Of a stretch of 64,000 bases of DNA, positions 1-10,892 are shown piece after piece (position 1 is the stretch's first letter; the number at the start of each line of letters is the position of its first letter). Under the pieces are notes generated by a model that was not told the DNA's origin, made no database searches, and worked only from the letters and a program-made list of their open reading frames with translations. Origin of the DNA: Thermoactinomyces sp. DSM 45892 (GTDB lineage: Bacteria > Bacillota > Bacilli > Thermoactinomycetales > Thermoactinomycetaceae). The translations under genes were made by a program, and so were the position numbers. Where the stretch lies: NCBI RefSeq assembly GCF_900107305.1, contig NZ_FNPL01000018.1, positions 1 through 64,000 on the forward strand, read 5' to 3'.

Positions 1-65
1 TTAAGCCCTCCAGCGCCGATGGTACTTGGACCGCAGGGTCCTGGAAGAGTAGGACGTCGCCAGGC
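1..65 (+). rRNA. rrf: 5S ribosomal RNA, 3' end (partial)
   Basis: The first 65 bases match the last part of a bacterial 5S rRNA: the CCTCCAGCGCCGATGGTA segment, the loop/helix with GGACCGCAGGGTCC, and the closing GAGAGTAGGACGTCGCC-type 3' end. The 5' half lies outside the window, so an rRNA operon probably ends here. A strong intrinsic terminator follows at once. Confidence 0.9.
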
Positions 66-68
66 ATA

Positions 69-117
69 CATAATAAAAGAAGCATTCAGTTAAAAACTGG
101 GTGCTTCTTTTATTATG
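69..117 (+). terminator. Rho-independent terminator of the rRNA operon
   Basis: A 16-bp perfect stem (69-84 with 102-117) encloses a 17-nt loop and contains an AAGAAGC/GCTTCTT core with a T-rich 3' arm. It sits 4 nt after the 5S sequence. Confidence 0.85.
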
Positions 118-246
118 CGAAATTATACTTGTGAAGAATCGAAGATTTATGATGGCGTTACGAGAAGTTTGTATAGAGTCCCGTCAAAGAGCTATTTGTG
201 CATAAATATCTAAATAATTAGATTTAATCAGACTTTCTCATATATT

Positions 247-287
247 AAACCGAACGCTTCAAATCAATATTTGATAAATGTTCGTTT
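247..287 (+). promoter_or_regulatory. PurR operator: inverted pair of PurBoxes
   Basis: AAACCGAACGCTT (247-259) faces the reverse-complement box AATGTTCGTTT (277-287), leaving 17 nt between them. Both contain the CGAAC core of the Bacillus PurBox (AWWWCCGAACWWT). In B. subtilis PurR binds such divergent pairs upstream of the pur operon and is released by PRPP. The position just upstream of the -35 element fits repression of the operon at 560-14159. Confidence 0.8.
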
Positions 288-291
288 TTTA

Positions 292-320
292 TTGACTAAC
301 TTTTAACTCCTTGTTACACT
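292..320 (+). promoter_or_regulatory. Sigma-A promoter of the pur operon
   Basis: TTGACT (292-297) and TACACT (315-320) are separated by 17 bp. Transcription would begin near 327, giving a leader of about 230 nt that contains the riboswitch. Confidence 0.75.
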
Positions 321-380
321 GATAACGAATCAAGCTTATGAACCAAATAAATATCTCAAAACGAATATAGAATAAAGTAC

Positions 381-456
381 TTTTCTTCATATAAGTCTGG
401 GAATAGGCCTGGATGTCTCTACAAGGAAACCGTAAATTTCCTTTCTATGGGGAAAG
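381..456 (+). promoter_or_regulatory. Guanine-class purine riboswitch aptamer
   Basis: The sequence fits the purine aptamer: P1 TTTTCTTCAT (381-390) pairs with ATGGGGAAAG; the TATAA junction follows; P2 carries an AATAGG loop; J2/3 reads GTCTCTAC; P3 carries the CCGTAAAT loop; J3/1 reads CTATG. The C before UAUG is the base equivalent to C74 of the xpt aptamer, which specifies guanine or hypoxanthine, where adenine aptamers have U. J2/3 has C where GTTTCTAC is usual. From memory that base corresponds to the flipped-out U48, so it should be tolerated. Confidence 0.85.
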
Positions 457-476
457 TCTACTTTTAGGCGGGACAT

Positions 477-529
477 AAGACCGAAAATGTAGATTTTTCA
501 CATGAAAATATCTGTATTTCGGTCTTTTT
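477..529 (+). terminator. Riboswitch expression platform: conditional terminator
   Basis: AAGACCGAAA pairs with TTTCGGTCTT followed by a T run. A competing antiterminator is visible: GAAAGTCTAC (452-461), which includes the 3' strand of P1, can pair with GTAGATTTTTC (489-499). Ligand binding would hold P1, free the terminator and switch the operon off. Confidence 0.8.
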
Positions 530-559
530 GACATTTAAATTAGAGGGAGAGATGAATAG

Positions 560-1048
560 ATGAATCGCCCGAAAGTTGGAGTAATCATGGGGAGTACGTC
601 AGATTGGTCCACGATGCAAAAAGCTTGTCAGATTTTGGACGAGTTAGAAGTGTCTTATGAGAGGCAAGTCGTTTCTGCTCACCGTACCCCGGATGAGATG
701 TTTCAATATGCGGAAGAAGCATCCAGGAAGGGGATTAGTGTCATTATTGCCGGAGCAGGTGGCGCGGCTCATCTACCAGGTATGGTTGCTTCTAAGACGA
801 CTCTTCCTGTGATTGGAGTTCCGATTAAAAGCTCCACATTAAATGGGATCGATTCTCTCCTATCTATTGTACAGATGCCAGCTGGTGTACCAGTAGCAAC
901 CGTTGCTATTGGGGATGCGGGGGCAAGTAATGCAGGCTTATTGGCAGCTCAGATATTAGCCATAACGGATGAAGACTTACAACGAAGATATCAGGAGCGC
1001 CGAGAGATGATTCGTGAGCGTGTCTTAAAGGATCGTGATCTGGCATGA
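560..1048 (+). CDS. purE: N5-carboxyaminoimidazole ribonucleotide mutase PurE
   Basis: PurE moves the carboxylate of N5-CAIR to C4 to give CAIR in de novo purine synthesis; it acts in the cytoplasm as an octamer. The 162-residue length is normal for class I PurE. Visible motifs are GSTSDW near residue 11, SAHRTPDEM near 40, and the glycine-rich [12 protein letters not shown] near 65, which together form the nucleotide and CO2 transfer site. The ATG is preceded by GAGGGAGAG. It is the first gene of the operon, downstream of the PurBoxes and riboswitch, and overlaps purK by 4 nt (ATGA). Confidence 0.97.
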   Translation: MNRPKVGVIMGSTSDWSTMQKACQILDELEVSYERQVVSAHRTPDEMFQYAEEASRKGISVIIAGAGGAAHLPGMVASKTTLPVIGVPIKSSTLNGIDSLLSIVQMPAGVPVATVAIGDAGASNAGLLAAQILAITDEDLQRRYQERREMIRERVLKDRDLA

Positions 1049-2334
1049 GAATACAATTTACTCAGTCGGAGTCCCTACTGAATAGTCTTCCTAAAAAAGA
1101 ATCCGGTTTTAATTTGAGGCAATCAAATAGTATCCCTTCTGCTCCATTGGTCGTTCCTGGACAGACGATTGGAGTGTTAGGTGGTGGTCAGTTGGGTCGC
1201 ATGATCATCTTGGAGGGCCGTAGACTAGGATACCGTTTTGTTGTATTAGATCCTGATATCGACTCCCCCGCAGGACAAGTAGCGGATGAACAAATTATCG
1301 GAGAGTACGATTCCCCGATGGCAATGGAACGAATGATAGACAAGTCTGATCTGGTTATATATGAATTTGAAAATATAGATCTTGATACGGTTCGCATGGT
1401 TGAAGCGATAAAACCCTTACCACAAGGAAGTAATCTGCTTCGATGGACCAAGCATCGAGGAGAAGAGCGGAAGGTGTTACAAGATGCACAAATCCCGATT
1501 GCCCCTTATCAGATTGTGACATCGAAAGCACAGATGCTTGAGGCGATTGAGGAACTGCAACTCCCATGTGTATTGAAAACACTGACAGGTGGTTATGATG
1601 GTAAGGGCCAATGGGTGGTACGTGCTTTAGAAGATCCACTTCCCCCATTAGAAGTAATAGAAAGGGGAATATTGGTCGAGAAATTTGTTCCTTATGTAAA
1701 AGAGATCTCGGTGATTGTGGCTCGGGGTGTTTCAGAAGAGGTGGAGGTTTACCCACCTGTTATGAATATCCATCGAAATCAAATGTTACACATGACGATT
1801 TCTCCCGCCCCGATTAAAGAAGGAATCCGCGAGAGAGCGGAAAAAATTGCATATCAATTGGCTAGCCAACTTTGGTTTGTAGGGGTGCTTGCTATTGAAA
1901 TGTTTGTGTTGGCGGATGGGACTATTTTGGTAAATGAATTGGCTCCTAGGCCACACAATTCAGGACATATCACAATGGATATTACGACCACTTGCCAGTT
2001 TGAGCAGTTTATACGTGCGGTAACAGGACTTCCGCTTAGTAAGCCGGCTCGAAAAAATAGTGGAATTATGGTAAATCTATTAGGGGAGCATCAAGATGCC
2101 TTTTTTGGTGAATTAACAAAGTTGCCGCCTTGTGCAAAGATACATTGGTATGGGAAAAGTGTTGCCAAAGAAGGAAGAAAGATGGGACACATTAATTTTG
2201 TTGGGGATTCGTTACAAGATTTGTTAGAGTTGGTAAATGAGATACCCATTTGGAATCCATTAAGCGGGCAAGAGTGGGGAGCTATTTTTTCCATTGCTAA
2301 CCATCAGATAGAAAGTAGGAGATTGTATGATTGA
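1045..2334 (+). CDS. purK: N5-carboxyaminoimidazole ribonucleotide synthase PurK
   Basis: This ATP-grasp enzyme makes N5-CAIR from AIR, bicarbonate and ATP, supplying PurE. The protein shows the N-terminal dinucleotide-like loop ([11 protein letters not shown], residue 43), the ATP-grasp lysine segment [15 protein letters not shown], the [17 protein letters not shown] strand, and [12 protein letters not shown]. At 429 residues it is about 40 longer than usual because of a polar N-terminal extension before the first strand. No better internal start was found, and the ATGA overlap with purE supports this start by translational coupling. It overlaps purB by 8 nt. Confidence 0.95.
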   Translation: MRIQFTQSESLLNSLPKKESGFNLRQSNSIPSAPLVVPGQTIGVLGGGQLGRMIILEGRRLGYRFVVLDPDIDSPAGQVADEQIIGEYDSPMAMERMIDKSDLVIYEFENIDLDTVRMVEAIKPLPQGSNLLRWTKHRGEERKVLQDAQIPIAPYQIVTSKAQMLEAIEELQLPCVLKTLTGGYDGKGQWVVRALEDPLPPLEVIERGILVEKFVPYVKEISVIVARGVSEEVEVYPPVMNIHRNQMLHMTISPAPIKEGIRERAEKIAYQLASQLWFVGVLAIEMFVLADGTILVNELAPRPHNSGHITMDITTTCQFEQFIRAVTGLPLSKPARKNSGIMVNLLGEHQDAFFGELTKLPPCAKIHWYGKSVAKEGRKMGHINFVGDSLQDLLELVNEIPIWNPLSGQEWGAIFSIANHQIESRRLYD

Positions 2335-3625
2335 ACGTTATAGTCGCCCGGAGATGATGGCGATTTGGACAGAAGAGAATAAGTTTCGTGCTTGGTTAGA
2401 GGTAGAAATCCTTGCTTGTGAAGCATGGGTCGAGCTGGGTCATATTCCTAAGAAAGAGGTTGCATTGATCCGCAAAAACGCGAGGGTGAATGTCGAGAGA
2501 ATTGCGGAGATTGAACTGGAAACACGCCATGATGTCGTTGCGTTTACTCGTGCTGTTGCGGAGACGCTTGGCTCGGAATCAAAGTGGGTACATTATGGGC
2601 TTACTTCTACGGATGTTGTGGATACAGCGTTATCGTATTTGCTTCTTCAAGCAAATGAAATTTTACTTGCGGATGTGGATCAGTTCATAGGGGTTTTGAA
2701 AGAGAAGGCACTCGAACATAAGTATACTGTGATGATGGGACGTACCCACGGTGTACATGCGGAACCGACGACATTTGGCCTGAAAATGGCGCTTTGGTAT
2801 GCAGAGATGAAGCGGAATCGGGAACGATTGGTACAAGCGATTGAGTCAGTACGTGTAGGGAAAATGTCTGGGGCAGTCGGAACCTATGCTAATATTGATC
2901 CGTTTGTAGAGGAGTATGTATGTGAGAAGTTAGGCTTGCAGGCAGCGGAGATCTCCACACAAACATTGCAACGCGACCGACATGCTCATTATTTATCAAC
3001 TCTTGCTTTGATTGCGACCTCTTTGGATAAGTTTGCGACAGAGATTCGGGGCTTGCAGAAGAGTGAGACACGTGAGGTGGAAGAAGCATTTAAGAAAGGG
3101 CAAAAGGGCTCTTCTGCGATGCCTCATAAACGGAATCCAATCGGCTGTGAAAATGTTAGTGGATTGGCACGTGTGATTCGTGGGCATATGGTTTCGGCGT
3201 ATGAAAATGTTCCTCTCTGGCATGAGCGGGATATTTCCCACTCTTCGGTAGAACGTGTTATTTTACCAGATGCAACGATTTTGCTTGACTATCTGCTAAA
3301 CCGCTTTGCTCGTATTGTAAAAGAATTAACCGTATTCCCTGAAAATATGAAGCGAAATATGGACCGTACTTTTGGATTGATTTACTCTCAACGTGTTCTG
3401 CTTACCTTGATTAATAAGGGTTTGAAACGAGAAGAGGCATACGATCGTGTGCAGAAATTGGCGATGCAGGCATGGGAAGAACAAACACCATTTCGCTCTC
3501 TTGTGGAAAAGGATGAACTGATTCGTGAAACGCTTAGTGAGGAAGAGACAGTAGATTGCTTTGATTATCAGTTCCATCTGGCGCAAGTGGATACGATTTT
3601 TAAGCGAGTAGGTTTGGAATTGTAA
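2327..3625 (+). CDS. purB: Adenylosuccinate lyase PurB
   Basis: PurB cleaves fumarate from SAICAR (to AICAR) and from adenylosuccinate (to AMP), so it acts twice in purine synthesis. The 432-residue length is typical. The fumarase/aspartase signature [11 protein letters not shown] lies near residue 262, with the catalytic His region TSTDVVDT near 88 and [14 protein letters not shown] near 138. It starts inside the end of purK. A 206-nt gap follows before purC; the rest of the operon is nearly gap-free. Confidence 0.97.
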   Translation: MIERYSRPEMMAIWTEENKFRAWLEVEILACEAWVELGHIPKKEVALIRKNARVNVERIAEIELETRHDVVAFTRAVAETLGSESKWVHYGLTSTDVVDTALSYLLLQANEILLADVDQFIGVLKEKALEHKYTVMMGRTHGVHAEPTTFGLKMALWYAEMKRNRERLVQAIESVRVGKMSGAVGTYANIDPFVEEYVCEKLGLQAAEISTQTLQRDRHAHYLSTLALIATSLDKFATEIRGLQKSETREVEEAFKKGQKGSSAMPHKRNPIGCENVSGLARVIRGHMVSAYENVPLWHERDISHSSVERVILPDATILLDYLLNRFARIVKELTVFPENMKRNMDRTFGLIYSQRVLLTLINKGLKREEAYDRVQKLAMQAWEEQTPFRSLVEKDELIRETLSEEETVDCFDYQFHLAQVDTIFKRVGLEL

Positions 3626-3831
3626 GATAGCCATTCAATAGGTAATTGAGCAGACTCTCTATCCCTCTTAACCTACATTCTAGTTAATCAACAGGGCTAT
3701 TTAGGTGGATAAAGAGACATGCCCAAGTGTCTGGTTAATCATTTGCGTGACTGTAATAGAGAAATTACCTTAGGAGTGAGAGGAATGTTAACAGTGATGG
3801 CCTAGGGTTAATGAAGACAGGAGGAGCTTGC

Positions 3832-4551
3832 ATGAGTACAGATAGCTTGCTGTATGAGGGGAAGGCGAAACAACTATTTCCCACTGATGATCTACAAGTT
3901 CTTCGGGTTGTGTATAAGGATTCTGCGACTGCTTTTAACGGGGAGAAAAAGGCAGAGTTAGAAGGGAAAGGGGTTTTAAACAACCAAATTAGTAAGCTAT
4001 TTTTTGATTACCTTACCAAGCATGGTGTGGAGCATCATTTTATTGAAATGATTTCGGACTATGAACAATTGGTAAAAAGGGTGTCCATTATCCCGTTAGA
4101 GGTAGTGGTGCGAAATATAGCGGCTGGATCTTTGGTGAAACGAGTAGGGTTAGCAGAAGGGACTCAGTTAAGTCGTCCAATAGTGGAATTTTATTATAAG
4201 AATGATGGGTTAGGCGATCCGCTGATGAATCAAGACCACATCGCGATGTTGGAGCTTGCTACTTCAGATCAAGTGGGGCATATGAGGCAAATCGCTTTGC
4301 AGGTAAATGATATTTTACAGCTATATCTGGAACAAAAGGGACTTGTGTTGGTTGATTTTAAGTTAGAGTTTGGAGTCGATCCGTCTGGAACATTATTGCT
4401 AGCAGATGAGATATCCCCTGATACGTGCCGTTTTTGGGATAACGTAACGGGAAAGAAGCTAGATAAAGATCGATTTCGCCAAGATCTAGGAAATGTCTTA
4501 GAAGCATATCAAGAAATCTACCAACGACTAGGGGGAGCTTCACATGCTTAA
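3832..4551 (+). CDS. purC: SAICAR synthase PurC
   Basis: PurC condenses CAIR with aspartate using ATP. The motif LYEGKAKQLF is at the N-terminus, followed by VVVRNIAAGSLVKR, and the C-terminal half has DEISPDTCRFWD. An upstream in-frame ATG exists at 3811, but AGGAGG (3819-3824) lies 7 nt before the ATG at 3832, giving the usual 239-residue protein that begins MSTDSLLYEG. The last codons overlap purS by 8 nt. Confidence 0.96.
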   Translation: MSTDSLLYEGKAKQLFPTDDLQVLRVVYKDSATAFNGEKKAELEGKGVLNNQISKLFFDYLTKHGVEHHFIEMISDYEQLVKRVSIIPLEVVVRNIAAGSLVKRVGLAEGTQLSRPIVEFYYKNDGLGDPLMNQDHIAMLELATSDQVGHMRQIALQVNDILQLYLEQKGLVLVDFKLEFGVDPSGTLLLADEISPDTCRFWDNVTGKKLDKDRFRQDLGNVLEAYQEIYQRLGGASHA

Positions 4552-4831
4552 AGCGATCATTTTTGTTACGCTAAAAGAGAGTGTACTCGATCCACAAGGT
4601 GTGGCTGTAAAGAATTCGTTGCACACGATGGGCTATCAAACGGTTGCAGATGTGAGGATTGGCAAAAGACTTGAGGTTGTGCTGGATACGATGGATCGGC
4701 AAAAGGCAGAAGAAGAGATCCGGGTCATGTGTGAAAAGCTACTTTCGAACCCTGTGATGGAGAATTTTACGTTTGAAATCGAGGAGGTAGATGAAAGTGC
4801 GATTTGCAGTTCCAATCTTTCCGGGGTCTAA
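4544..4831 (+). CDS. purS: FGAM synthase subunit PurS
   Basis: PurS is the small bridging subunit of the three-part Gram-positive FGAM synthase (PurS, PurQ, PurL), which helps pass ammonia from PurQ to PurL. The core has the family pattern ([44 protein letters not shown]). The family normally ends near residue 84. Here 11-13 extra residues are read through into the start of purQ, a 41-nt overlap that suggests tight translational coupling. Confidence 0.95.
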   Translation: MLKAIIFVTLKESVLDPQGVAVKNSLHTMGYQTVADVRIGKRLEVVLDTMDRQKAEEEIRVMCEKLLSNPVMENFTFEIEEVDESAICSSNLSGV

Positions 4832-5480
4832 TTGTGACTGGGATTGTATCCATGGTGTGGAGGATGTATTAGGAGAAGAGGTACAACCAGTATGGCATCA
4901 AACTTCTCATTTAGATGGATTTGACGCGATTATTTTACCAGGTGGCTTCTCTTATGGGGATTATCTGCGCGCAGGTGCGTTGGCCCGCTATTCTCCTGTG
5001 ATGGAGTCGGTTGTGAATGCTGCAAGTGAAGGAAAACTTGTAATCGGAATATGTAATGGATTCCAAATTTTGCAAGAAGCAGGACTCCTTCCAGGGGCAT
5101 TGATGCAGAATCATCATCTGCAATTTTGTTGTGATTTCACTACGCTACGTGTCGAAAATAATCAAACTCCTTTTACCAATCAATATAAGCTTGGGGAAAC
5201 AATTGAAATTCCGATTGCTCACGGGCAAGGTAATTTTACTTGTGATGAGGGCACTCTTATTGAATTACAAGCAAATAACCAGATACTCTTCCGATATGCA
5301 GGAACGAATCCAAATGGCTCTCTAGACCAAATCGCAGGAATTACGAACCGAAACGGGAACGTGCTTGGCATGATGCCTCATCCCGAACGAGCGATTGTAA
5401 ATTGGATGGGGTCAGCTGATGGAACTAGATTATTTACATCAATGTTACAAGCATGGAAGGAGAATCAAGGTGCTGCATGA
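4791..5480 (+). CDS. purQ: FGAM synthase subunit PurQ (glutaminase)
   Basis: This class I glutamine amidotransferase releases ammonia for PurL. It shows FPGSNCDWD at the N-terminus, [13 protein letters not shown], the nucleophile elbow [11 protein letters not shown] (Cys near residue 87) and the His/Glu pair in MMPHPERA. Its 229-residue length is normal. GAGGAGG at 4781-4787 supports the ATG at 4791, inside purS. Confidence 0.96.
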   Translation: MKVRFAVPIFPGSNCDWDCIHGVEDVLGEEVQPVWHQTSHLDGFDAIILPGGFSYGDYLRAGALARYSPVMESVVNAASEGKLVIGICNGFQILQEAGLLPGALMQNHHLQFCCDFTTLRVENNQTPFTNQYKLGETIEIPIAHGQGNFTCDEGTLIELQANNQILFRYAGTNPNGSLDQIAGITNRNGNVLGMMPHPERAIVNWMGSADGTRLFTSMLQAWKENQGAA

Positions 5481-7761
5481 ATCTACTCAAACTGTTGCGC
5501 AAGCTGTGAAGACGATGGCGAATGAGCCTACTCCAGAGAATATTCGAGATCAAGAATTGTACCGAAATATGGGTGTTTTGCCTGTTGAGTATGACCAAAT
5601 CTGTGGACACCTAGGTCGTCTGCCTAGTTGGACAGAAGTAGGCATTTACTCGGTTATGTGGTCAGAACATTGTAGTTATAAGAACTCGAAACCATTGCTT
5701 CGCAAGTTTCCAACGTCTGGACCAAGGGTTTTGCAAGGTCCGGGAGAAGGAGCAGGCGTAATTGACATCGGGGATGATCAGGCTGTTGTGTTTAAGATTG
5801 AGAGCCATAACCATCCATCAGCTGTTGAGCCGTTTCAAGGGGCGGCAACGGGTGTAGGTGGGATTATCCGGGATGTGTTTTCCATGGGTGCTCGTCCAGT
5901 TGCGTTGCTTAATTCATTACGTTTTGGTGAGCTTGAGTCGCCACAGGTTAAGTATCTATTTGATCATGCAGTAGCTGGGATTGCTCATTATGGAAACTGT
6001 ATTGGAATCCCGACGGTGGGTGGAGAAGTTGTATTTGATCCATCTTATGAGGGGAATCCACTAGTGAATGCGATGTGTGTCGGAGTGCTCGAGCATCAAG
6101 AGCTACAAAAAGGGATCGCAACAGGTATAGGTAATCCTATTATCTACGTTGGGGCTAGCACAGGGCGTGATGGGATTCATGGAGCTACATTTGCCTCGGA
6201 GGAGTTAAATGAGGAATCAGAGGAGAAGCGGTCTGCGGTTCAAGTGGGTGATCCATTCGTGGAGAAATTGCTTCTCGAAGCTTGTATTGAAATGGTAAAG
6301 AAAGAAATGCTTTTGGGAATTCAAGATATGGGAGCAGCAGGGCTTACCTGTTCAAGTGCGGAGATGGCCGCCAAAGGTGGAGTGGGGCTAGAGATGAATT
6401 TAGACTTAGTTCCACAACGTGAATCTGGAATGACGCCGTATGAGATTATGCTCTCTGAATCCCAGGAACGAATGCTACTGGTGGTCGAGGCAGGTAGGGA
6501 ACACGAGGTAAAAGAAGTTTGTGATCGCTGGGGATTGCAGTCTGCTGTAGTGGGACGTGTGACGGAAGGAAATCGTTATCAAATTTTACACGAAGGTGCT
6601 TTGATTACCGATATTCCTGTTCATACGTTGGTGGATGATGCACCTATTTATCAAAGAGAAGCGAGGGAGCCTGCTTACTATACCGAATTCGGACAAGTAG
6701 ATGCATATGACCAAGTGAAAGAAGTAGATCCACAAGCGGCTTTTTATCAGATTTTAGGTTCAAGTAATGTAGCAAGTAAACGTTATGTTTATCAACAATA
6801 TGATCATATGGTACGTACAAGTACGGCGGTTCGTCCGGGATCGGATGCGGCGGTTGTCGTGATACGAGGGACCGAAAAAGCACTAGCGATGTCAACGGAT
6901 GGAAATGGTCGTTATGTTTATCTAGATCCAGAGCAGGGTGGCCGGATCGCGGTGGCTGAATCAGCTCGGAATGTAGTTTGCTCTGGTGCTGAGCCACTTG
7001 GTGTAACGGATTGTTTAAATTTTGGTAGCCCAGAGAAGCCAGAGGTATACTGGCAGTTATCGAAAGCAATTGATGGCATGAGTGAGGCGTGTTATGCATT
7101 ATCTACACCTGTCATCGGGGGAAATGTAAGCCTCTATAATGAGACAAATGGACAGCCTATCTTCCCGACTCCGGTTGTGGGGATGGTGGGATTGATTGAG
7201 AAGAGAGAGCATATTACAACGCAAGCATTTCAGCAAGCTGGCGACTGTGTATTGTTACTAGGTGATACTCAGATTGAATTAGGTGGGAGTGAGTTGCAAT
7301 ATCTGATCACAGGTAACATCAGTGGACGCCCGCCGGTACTCCATTGTGAAACCGAACAAACCCTTCAAGCGGCACTGCTAAAAGCGATCCGCCAAGGGAT
7401 GATTCGATCTGCCCATGATTTGGCAGAGGGGGGATTTGCTTTAGCGGTGGCTGAATCAGCGATGAGCGGAAAATGTGGTGTTACGATTGATTTGAAAAAT
7501 GAATTACCTACGATCGCCGCACTTTATAGTGAGACCCAATCACGTGTTATGGTAAGTGTGCGCTCGGCAGATCGGGCAAAGGTGATCTCCTTTTTCCAAG
7601 AAAATGGGGTTCCAGTTCAAGAGGTGGGAGTTGTTGCGGAAGAGCCAACGATCACGATTTCTCACAATGGACAAGTTGTGATATGTGACTCTCTTGCTTC
7701 GATTACGCAACTCTATGAGGAGGCGATCCCATGCAAGATGAAAGCATCTTCGACGAACTAA
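5470..7761 (+). CDS. purL: FGAM synthase subunit PurL
   Basis: PurL makes FGAM from FGAR, ATP and ammonia supplied by PurQ. Conserved segments include [61 protein letters not shown], and a second AIRS-like half with [13 protein letters not shown] and [17 protein letters not shown]. The reading frame is open back to 5419. AAGGAGA (5457-5463) lies 6 nt before GTG at 5470, so I place the start there (763 residues), overlapping purQ by 11 nt. ATG 5515, giving 748 residues, is the alternative but has a weak ribosome site. Confidence 0.95.
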   Translation: MLHESTQTVAQAVKTMANEPTPENIRDQELYRNMGVLPVEYDQICGHLGRLPSWTEVGIYSVMWSEHCSYKNSKPLLRKFPTSGPRVLQGPGEGAGVIDIGDDQAVVFKIESHNHPSAVEPFQGAATGVGGIIRDVFSMGARPVALLNSLRFGELESPQVKYLFDHAVAGIAHYGNCIGIPTVGGEVVFDPSYEGNPLVNAMCVGVLEHQELQKGIATGIGNPIIYVGASTGRDGIHGATFASEELNEESEEKRSAVQVGDPFVEKLLLEACIEMVKKEMLLGIQDMGAAGLTCSSAEMAAKGGVGLEMNLDLVPQRESGMTPYEIMLSESQERMLLVVEAGREHEVKEVCDRWGLQSAVVGRVTEGNRYQILHEGALITDIPVHTLVDDAPIYQREAREPAYYTEFGQVDAYDQVKEVDPQAAFYQILGSSNVASKRYVYQQYDHMVRTSTAVRPGSDAAVVVIRGTEKALAMSTDGNGRYVYLDPEQGGRIAVAESARNVVCSGAEPLGVTDCLNFGSPEKPEVYWQLSKAIDGMSEACYALSTPVIGGNVSLYNETNGQPIFPTPVVGMVGLIEKREHITTQAFQQAGDCVLLLGDTQIELGGSELQYLITGNISGRPPVLHCETEQTLQAALLKAIRQGMIRSAHDLAEGGFALAVAESAMSGKCGVTIDLKNELPTIAALYSETQSRVMVSVRSADRAKVISFFQENGVPVQEVGVVAEEPTITISHNGQVVICDSLASITQLYEEAIPCKMKASSTN

Positions 7762-9146
7762 ATGAAGAATGTGGCGTGTTTGGCATTGTAGGTCATCCGA
7801 CAGCCTCCGCTTTGACATATTACGGATTACACGCTTTGCAACATCGTGGACAAGAGAGCGCTGGTATCGTCAGTACAAATGGAGATCACTTTCATATCCA
7901 TCGCGGTATGGGGCTGGTAACCGAAGTGTTTTCTACCGAAGTGATTGAGCGATGCAAGGGAACGGTGGCCATTGGTCATGTTCGCTACTCTACAACAGGG
8001 GCAAGCGAGCTAGCGAATGTGCAACCTCTTGTCTTTACGTATGCTAGAGGGGAAATTGCTATTGCTACGAATGGGAACTTAGTAAACGGGGACCGATTGC
8101 GAGCAGAGCTAGAGGCAGAGGGATCGATTTTTCAGACGACTACTGATACAGAAGTGATTGCACATTTAATCGCCCGCTCTCGGGAGGAGACGATTGAAGG
8201 TGCGGTAAAAGAAGCATTAAATCGTCTAGTGGGAGCTTATGCGCTTCTCATCCTAACCAATGAACAGTTACTGGTTTGTCAAGATCCACATAGCCTGCGC
8301 CCTTTATCAATGGGGATGGTGGAAGGTGCATATGTTTTTTCTTCAGAGACATGTGCGTTTGATATTACTGGTGCGGAATACATTCGTGAAATAGAGCCTG
8401 GGGAGATGATTATTCTCGATGATCGAGGGATACGCTGCGAACGGTTCGCACCGCCTGCTCCGCGCTCACTCTGCTCGTTTGAGTATATCTACTTTGCTCG
8501 GCCAGATAGTGATATTGGTGGCATTAATGTCCATAGTGCTCGAAAGCGTATGGGAGTCCAGATGGCGCTTGAGGCTCCCGTGGAGGCGGATGTTGTAACG
8601 GGTGTGCCTGATTCCAGTATTTCAGCAGCAATCGGTTTTGCGGAAGCAACTGGTATCTCATACGAATTAGGATTGATTAAGAATCGCTATGTAGGACGGA
8701 CTTTCATCCAGCCTAGTCAGATGATGCGAGAACGCGGTGTCAAGATGAAATTGAGCGCTGTTCGCAAAGTCGTAGAAGGAAAGCGAGTTGTCATGGTGGA
8801 TGACTCGATTGTGCGTGGGACGACGAGCCGCCGAATTGTTCAGCTACTTCGTGATGCAGGTGCAACCGAAGTTCATGTGCGCATTAGCTCTCCGCCTGTG
8901 AAAAATCCTTGTTTCTACGGAATTGATACCGCCGACCGAGAACAATTGATCGCGGCTACTCATTCGCTGGATGAGATACGTTTAACAATCGGAGCAGATA
9001 GCTTAGCCTTTTTAAGCCCGGAAGGGATGCTGCGAGGAATCGGGCGAGATTCTCAGGAGAAGAACTGTGGACATTGTTTAGCTTGTTTTAACGGTGATTA
9101 TCCAACTGTTATCGAACAGGAACTAGTAGGGGAGGGGCGACGATGA
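7731..9146 (+). CDS. purF: Amidophosphoribosyltransferase PurF
   Basis: PurF catalyses the first committed step, PRPP plus glutamine to phosphoribosylamine. After a 13-residue propeptide comes the N-terminal nucleophile Cys14 ([10 protein letters not shown]), which is exposed by processing. The PRPP loop is [14 protein letters not shown]. Cysteines in [16 protein letters not shown] and NCGHCLACF match the four ligands of the [4Fe-4S] cluster in Bacillus-type PurF. The start has GAGGAGG and overlaps purL by 31 nt. Confidence 0.97.
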   Translation: MQDESIFDELNEECGVFGIVGHPTASALTYYGLHALQHRGQESAGIVSTNGDHFHIHRGMGLVTEVFSTEVIERCKGTVAIGHVRYSTTGASELANVQPLVFTYARGEIAIATNGNLVNGDRLRAELEAEGSIFQTTTDTEVIAHLIARSREETIEGAVKEALNRLVGAYALLILTNEQLLVCQDPHSLRPLSMGMVEGAYVFSSETCAFDITGAEYIREIEPGEMIILDDRGIRCERFAPPAPRSLCSFEYIYFARPDSDIGGINVHSARKRMGVQMALEAPVEADVVTGVPDSSISAAIGFAEATGISYELGLIKNRYVGRTFIQPSQMMRERGVKMKLSAVRKVVEGKRVVMVDDSIVRGTTSRRIVQLLRDAGATEVHVRISSPPVKNPCFYGIDTADREQLIAATHSLDEIRLTIGADSLAFLSPEGMLRGIGRDSQEKNCGHCLACFNGDYPTVIEQELVGEGRR

Positions 9147-10180
9147 GTAAGTCCTATCGTGCGGCAGGAGTGGATATTGACGCAGGAAATGAGGCAGTAG
9201 AGAGAATGAAATCGCACGTAAGCCGAACGACTCGGCCGGAAGTGATGGGTGGCTTAGGCGGATTTGGGGGTTTGTTTGCTCTAGGTTCCTACGACGAGCC
9301 TGTATTGGTTTCTGCTACAGATGGGATTGGAACGAAGCTGAAAGTGGCTTTTATGCTAGATCGACATGATACCATCGGCATCGATTGTGTCGCTATGTGT
9401 GTGAATGATCTAGTTGTCCAAGGAGCGGAGCCATTGTTTTTCCTCGATTATCTAGCGACTGGGAAACTTCTACCTGAGCAGGCAGAGGCAGTTGTAAAAG
9501 GGATTGCGGATGGATGTGTTCAGGCAGGCTGTGCGCTTATTGGTGGAGAAACGGCTGAGATGCCGGGGATGTATGCATCTGGCGAATATGACGTAGCCGG
9601 TTTTTGTGTAGGGGTTGTGGAGAAACGGAATCTCCTACCAAGTTATGAGATTCAAGCTGGCGATCTCCTCATTGGATTAGCGAGCAATGGACTGCACAGC
9701 AATGGGTACTCTCTAGCGAGAAAGGTGTTACTAACAGATCGTGTATTTGATTGGTCAGAGCGTGTACCGGGATCGTCGCAAAACGTAGCGGAAGTGATGC
9801 TCACTCCAACTCGAATCTATGTGAAGTCGGTGCTCTCTCTAGTTGAGCATTTTACGATAAAAGGCGCAGCACATATTACAGGTGGTGGGATTGTAGAGAA
9901 CGTACCACGGATGTTGCCGGAAGGTCTGCAGGCTGTGATTGATCGTAACTCGTGGCAGGTTCCGCCTATTTTTCAATGGATTCAGCAGGTCGGAAGTATT
10001 AGTCAATCAGACATGGATCGTACGTTTAACAATGGGATTGGGATGGTGCTCTGTGTCCCGATTAAGGAAGCAGACTCGGTTATGAAAAAAGCCGTCGAAC
10101 TAGGAGAGACTCCTTTTCTAATCGGTAGGGTAGAAGAGGGAATGGATCTTCTTCGCTTTGACGATGGAGGCTGCCGATGA
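9143..10180 (+). CDS. purM: AIR synthase PurM
   Basis: PurM closes the imidazole ring, FGAM plus ATP to AIR. The 345-residue length is normal. Typical segments are [14 protein letters not shown], the [18 protein letters not shown] strand, [11 protein letters not shown], and [13 protein letters not shown]. It overlaps purF and purN by 4 nt each (ATGA), a pattern of coupled translation. Confidence 0.97.
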   Translation: MSKSYRAAGVDIDAGNEAVERMKSHVSRTTRPEVMGGLGGFGGLFALGSYDEPVLVSATDGIGTKLKVAFMLDRHDTIGIDCVAMCVNDLVVQGAEPLFFLDYLATGKLLPEQAEAVVKGIADGCVQAGCALIGGETAEMPGMYASGEYDVAGFCVGVVEKRNLLPSYEIQAGDLLIGLASNGLHSNGYSLARKVLLTDRVFDWSERVPGSSQNVAEVMLTPTRIYVKSVLSLVEHFTIKGAAHITGGGIVENVPRMLPEGLQAVIDRNSWQVPPIFQWIQQVGSISQSDMDRTFNNGIGMVLCVPIKEADSVMKKAVELGETPFLIGRVEEGMDLLRFDDGGCR

Positions 10181-10779
10181 GTATTGCCATCTTTGCTTCA
10201 GGGAATGGCAGCAATTTCGAAGCTGTCGTCCGATATTCGAGGGAGCATCATTGGACAACTCCCGTTTCCTTGTTAGTCGTGGATCGTGAGGACGCGGGCG
10301 CGATTGAACGGGCTAAGAGATTAGAAGTACCTTGTTATGTTGTATCTCCGAAGCGGTTTTCTACTAGAGCAGAATATGAAGTGGCGCTATTGGAATTGTT
10401 AACGAAGCATGGTGTGCAGTGGATTGTATTAGCTGGTTATTTAAGGATTGTAGGGAGTACATTGCTTGAACCTTTTGAAGGCAGGATGGTTAACATTCAT
10501 CCATCGTTGCTTCCTTCTTTTCCTGGACTTTATGCGATCGAGCAGGCGTGGGCTTATGGTGTGAGGGTGACGGGTGTGACGGTTCATTTTGTGGATGCTG
10601 GATTGGATTCGGGTCCGATTATTGTTCAGCGAGCTGTGGAAGTGGATCCAACTGATACGCTTGATAGGTTGAGAAATAAGATTCATGAGGTTGAGCATCG
10701 GATTTATCCAGAAACGGTATGGAAAGTAATTACAGGGGAAGTGTCTTATATTCCGAGGATTAGTGTGGTTGGTAGTTAA
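10177..10779 (+). CDS. purN: Phosphoribosylglycinamide formyltransferase PurN
   Basis: PurN transfers formyl from 10-formyl-THF to GAR. It shows [13 protein letters not shown] at the N-terminus and the active-site segment [12 protein letters not shown] with the downstream [16 protein letters not shown] loop (His and Asp of the catalytic set). The usual IEQAW follows. The 200-residue length is typical. It ends 113 nt before purH. Confidence 0.96.
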   Translation: MSIAIFASGNGSNFEAVVRYSREHHWTTPVSLLVVDREDAGAIERAKRLEVPCYVVSPKRFSTRAEYEVALLELLTKHGVQWIVLAGYLRIVGSTLLEPFEGRMVNIHPSLLPSFPGLYAIEQAWAYGVRVTGVTVHFVDAGLDSGPIIVQRAVEVDPTDTLDRLRNKIHEVEHRIYPETVWKVITGEVSYIPRISVVGS

Positions 10780-10892
10780 GTGCCAATCCATTAAAGATCA
10801 GCCCGTCAGATTGAGAATTTAGGTTGTGGGTAAGACACATTAGGCCAAACATGAATATAAAAATACAGCCACTCAAAAGGAGGATCACCACC

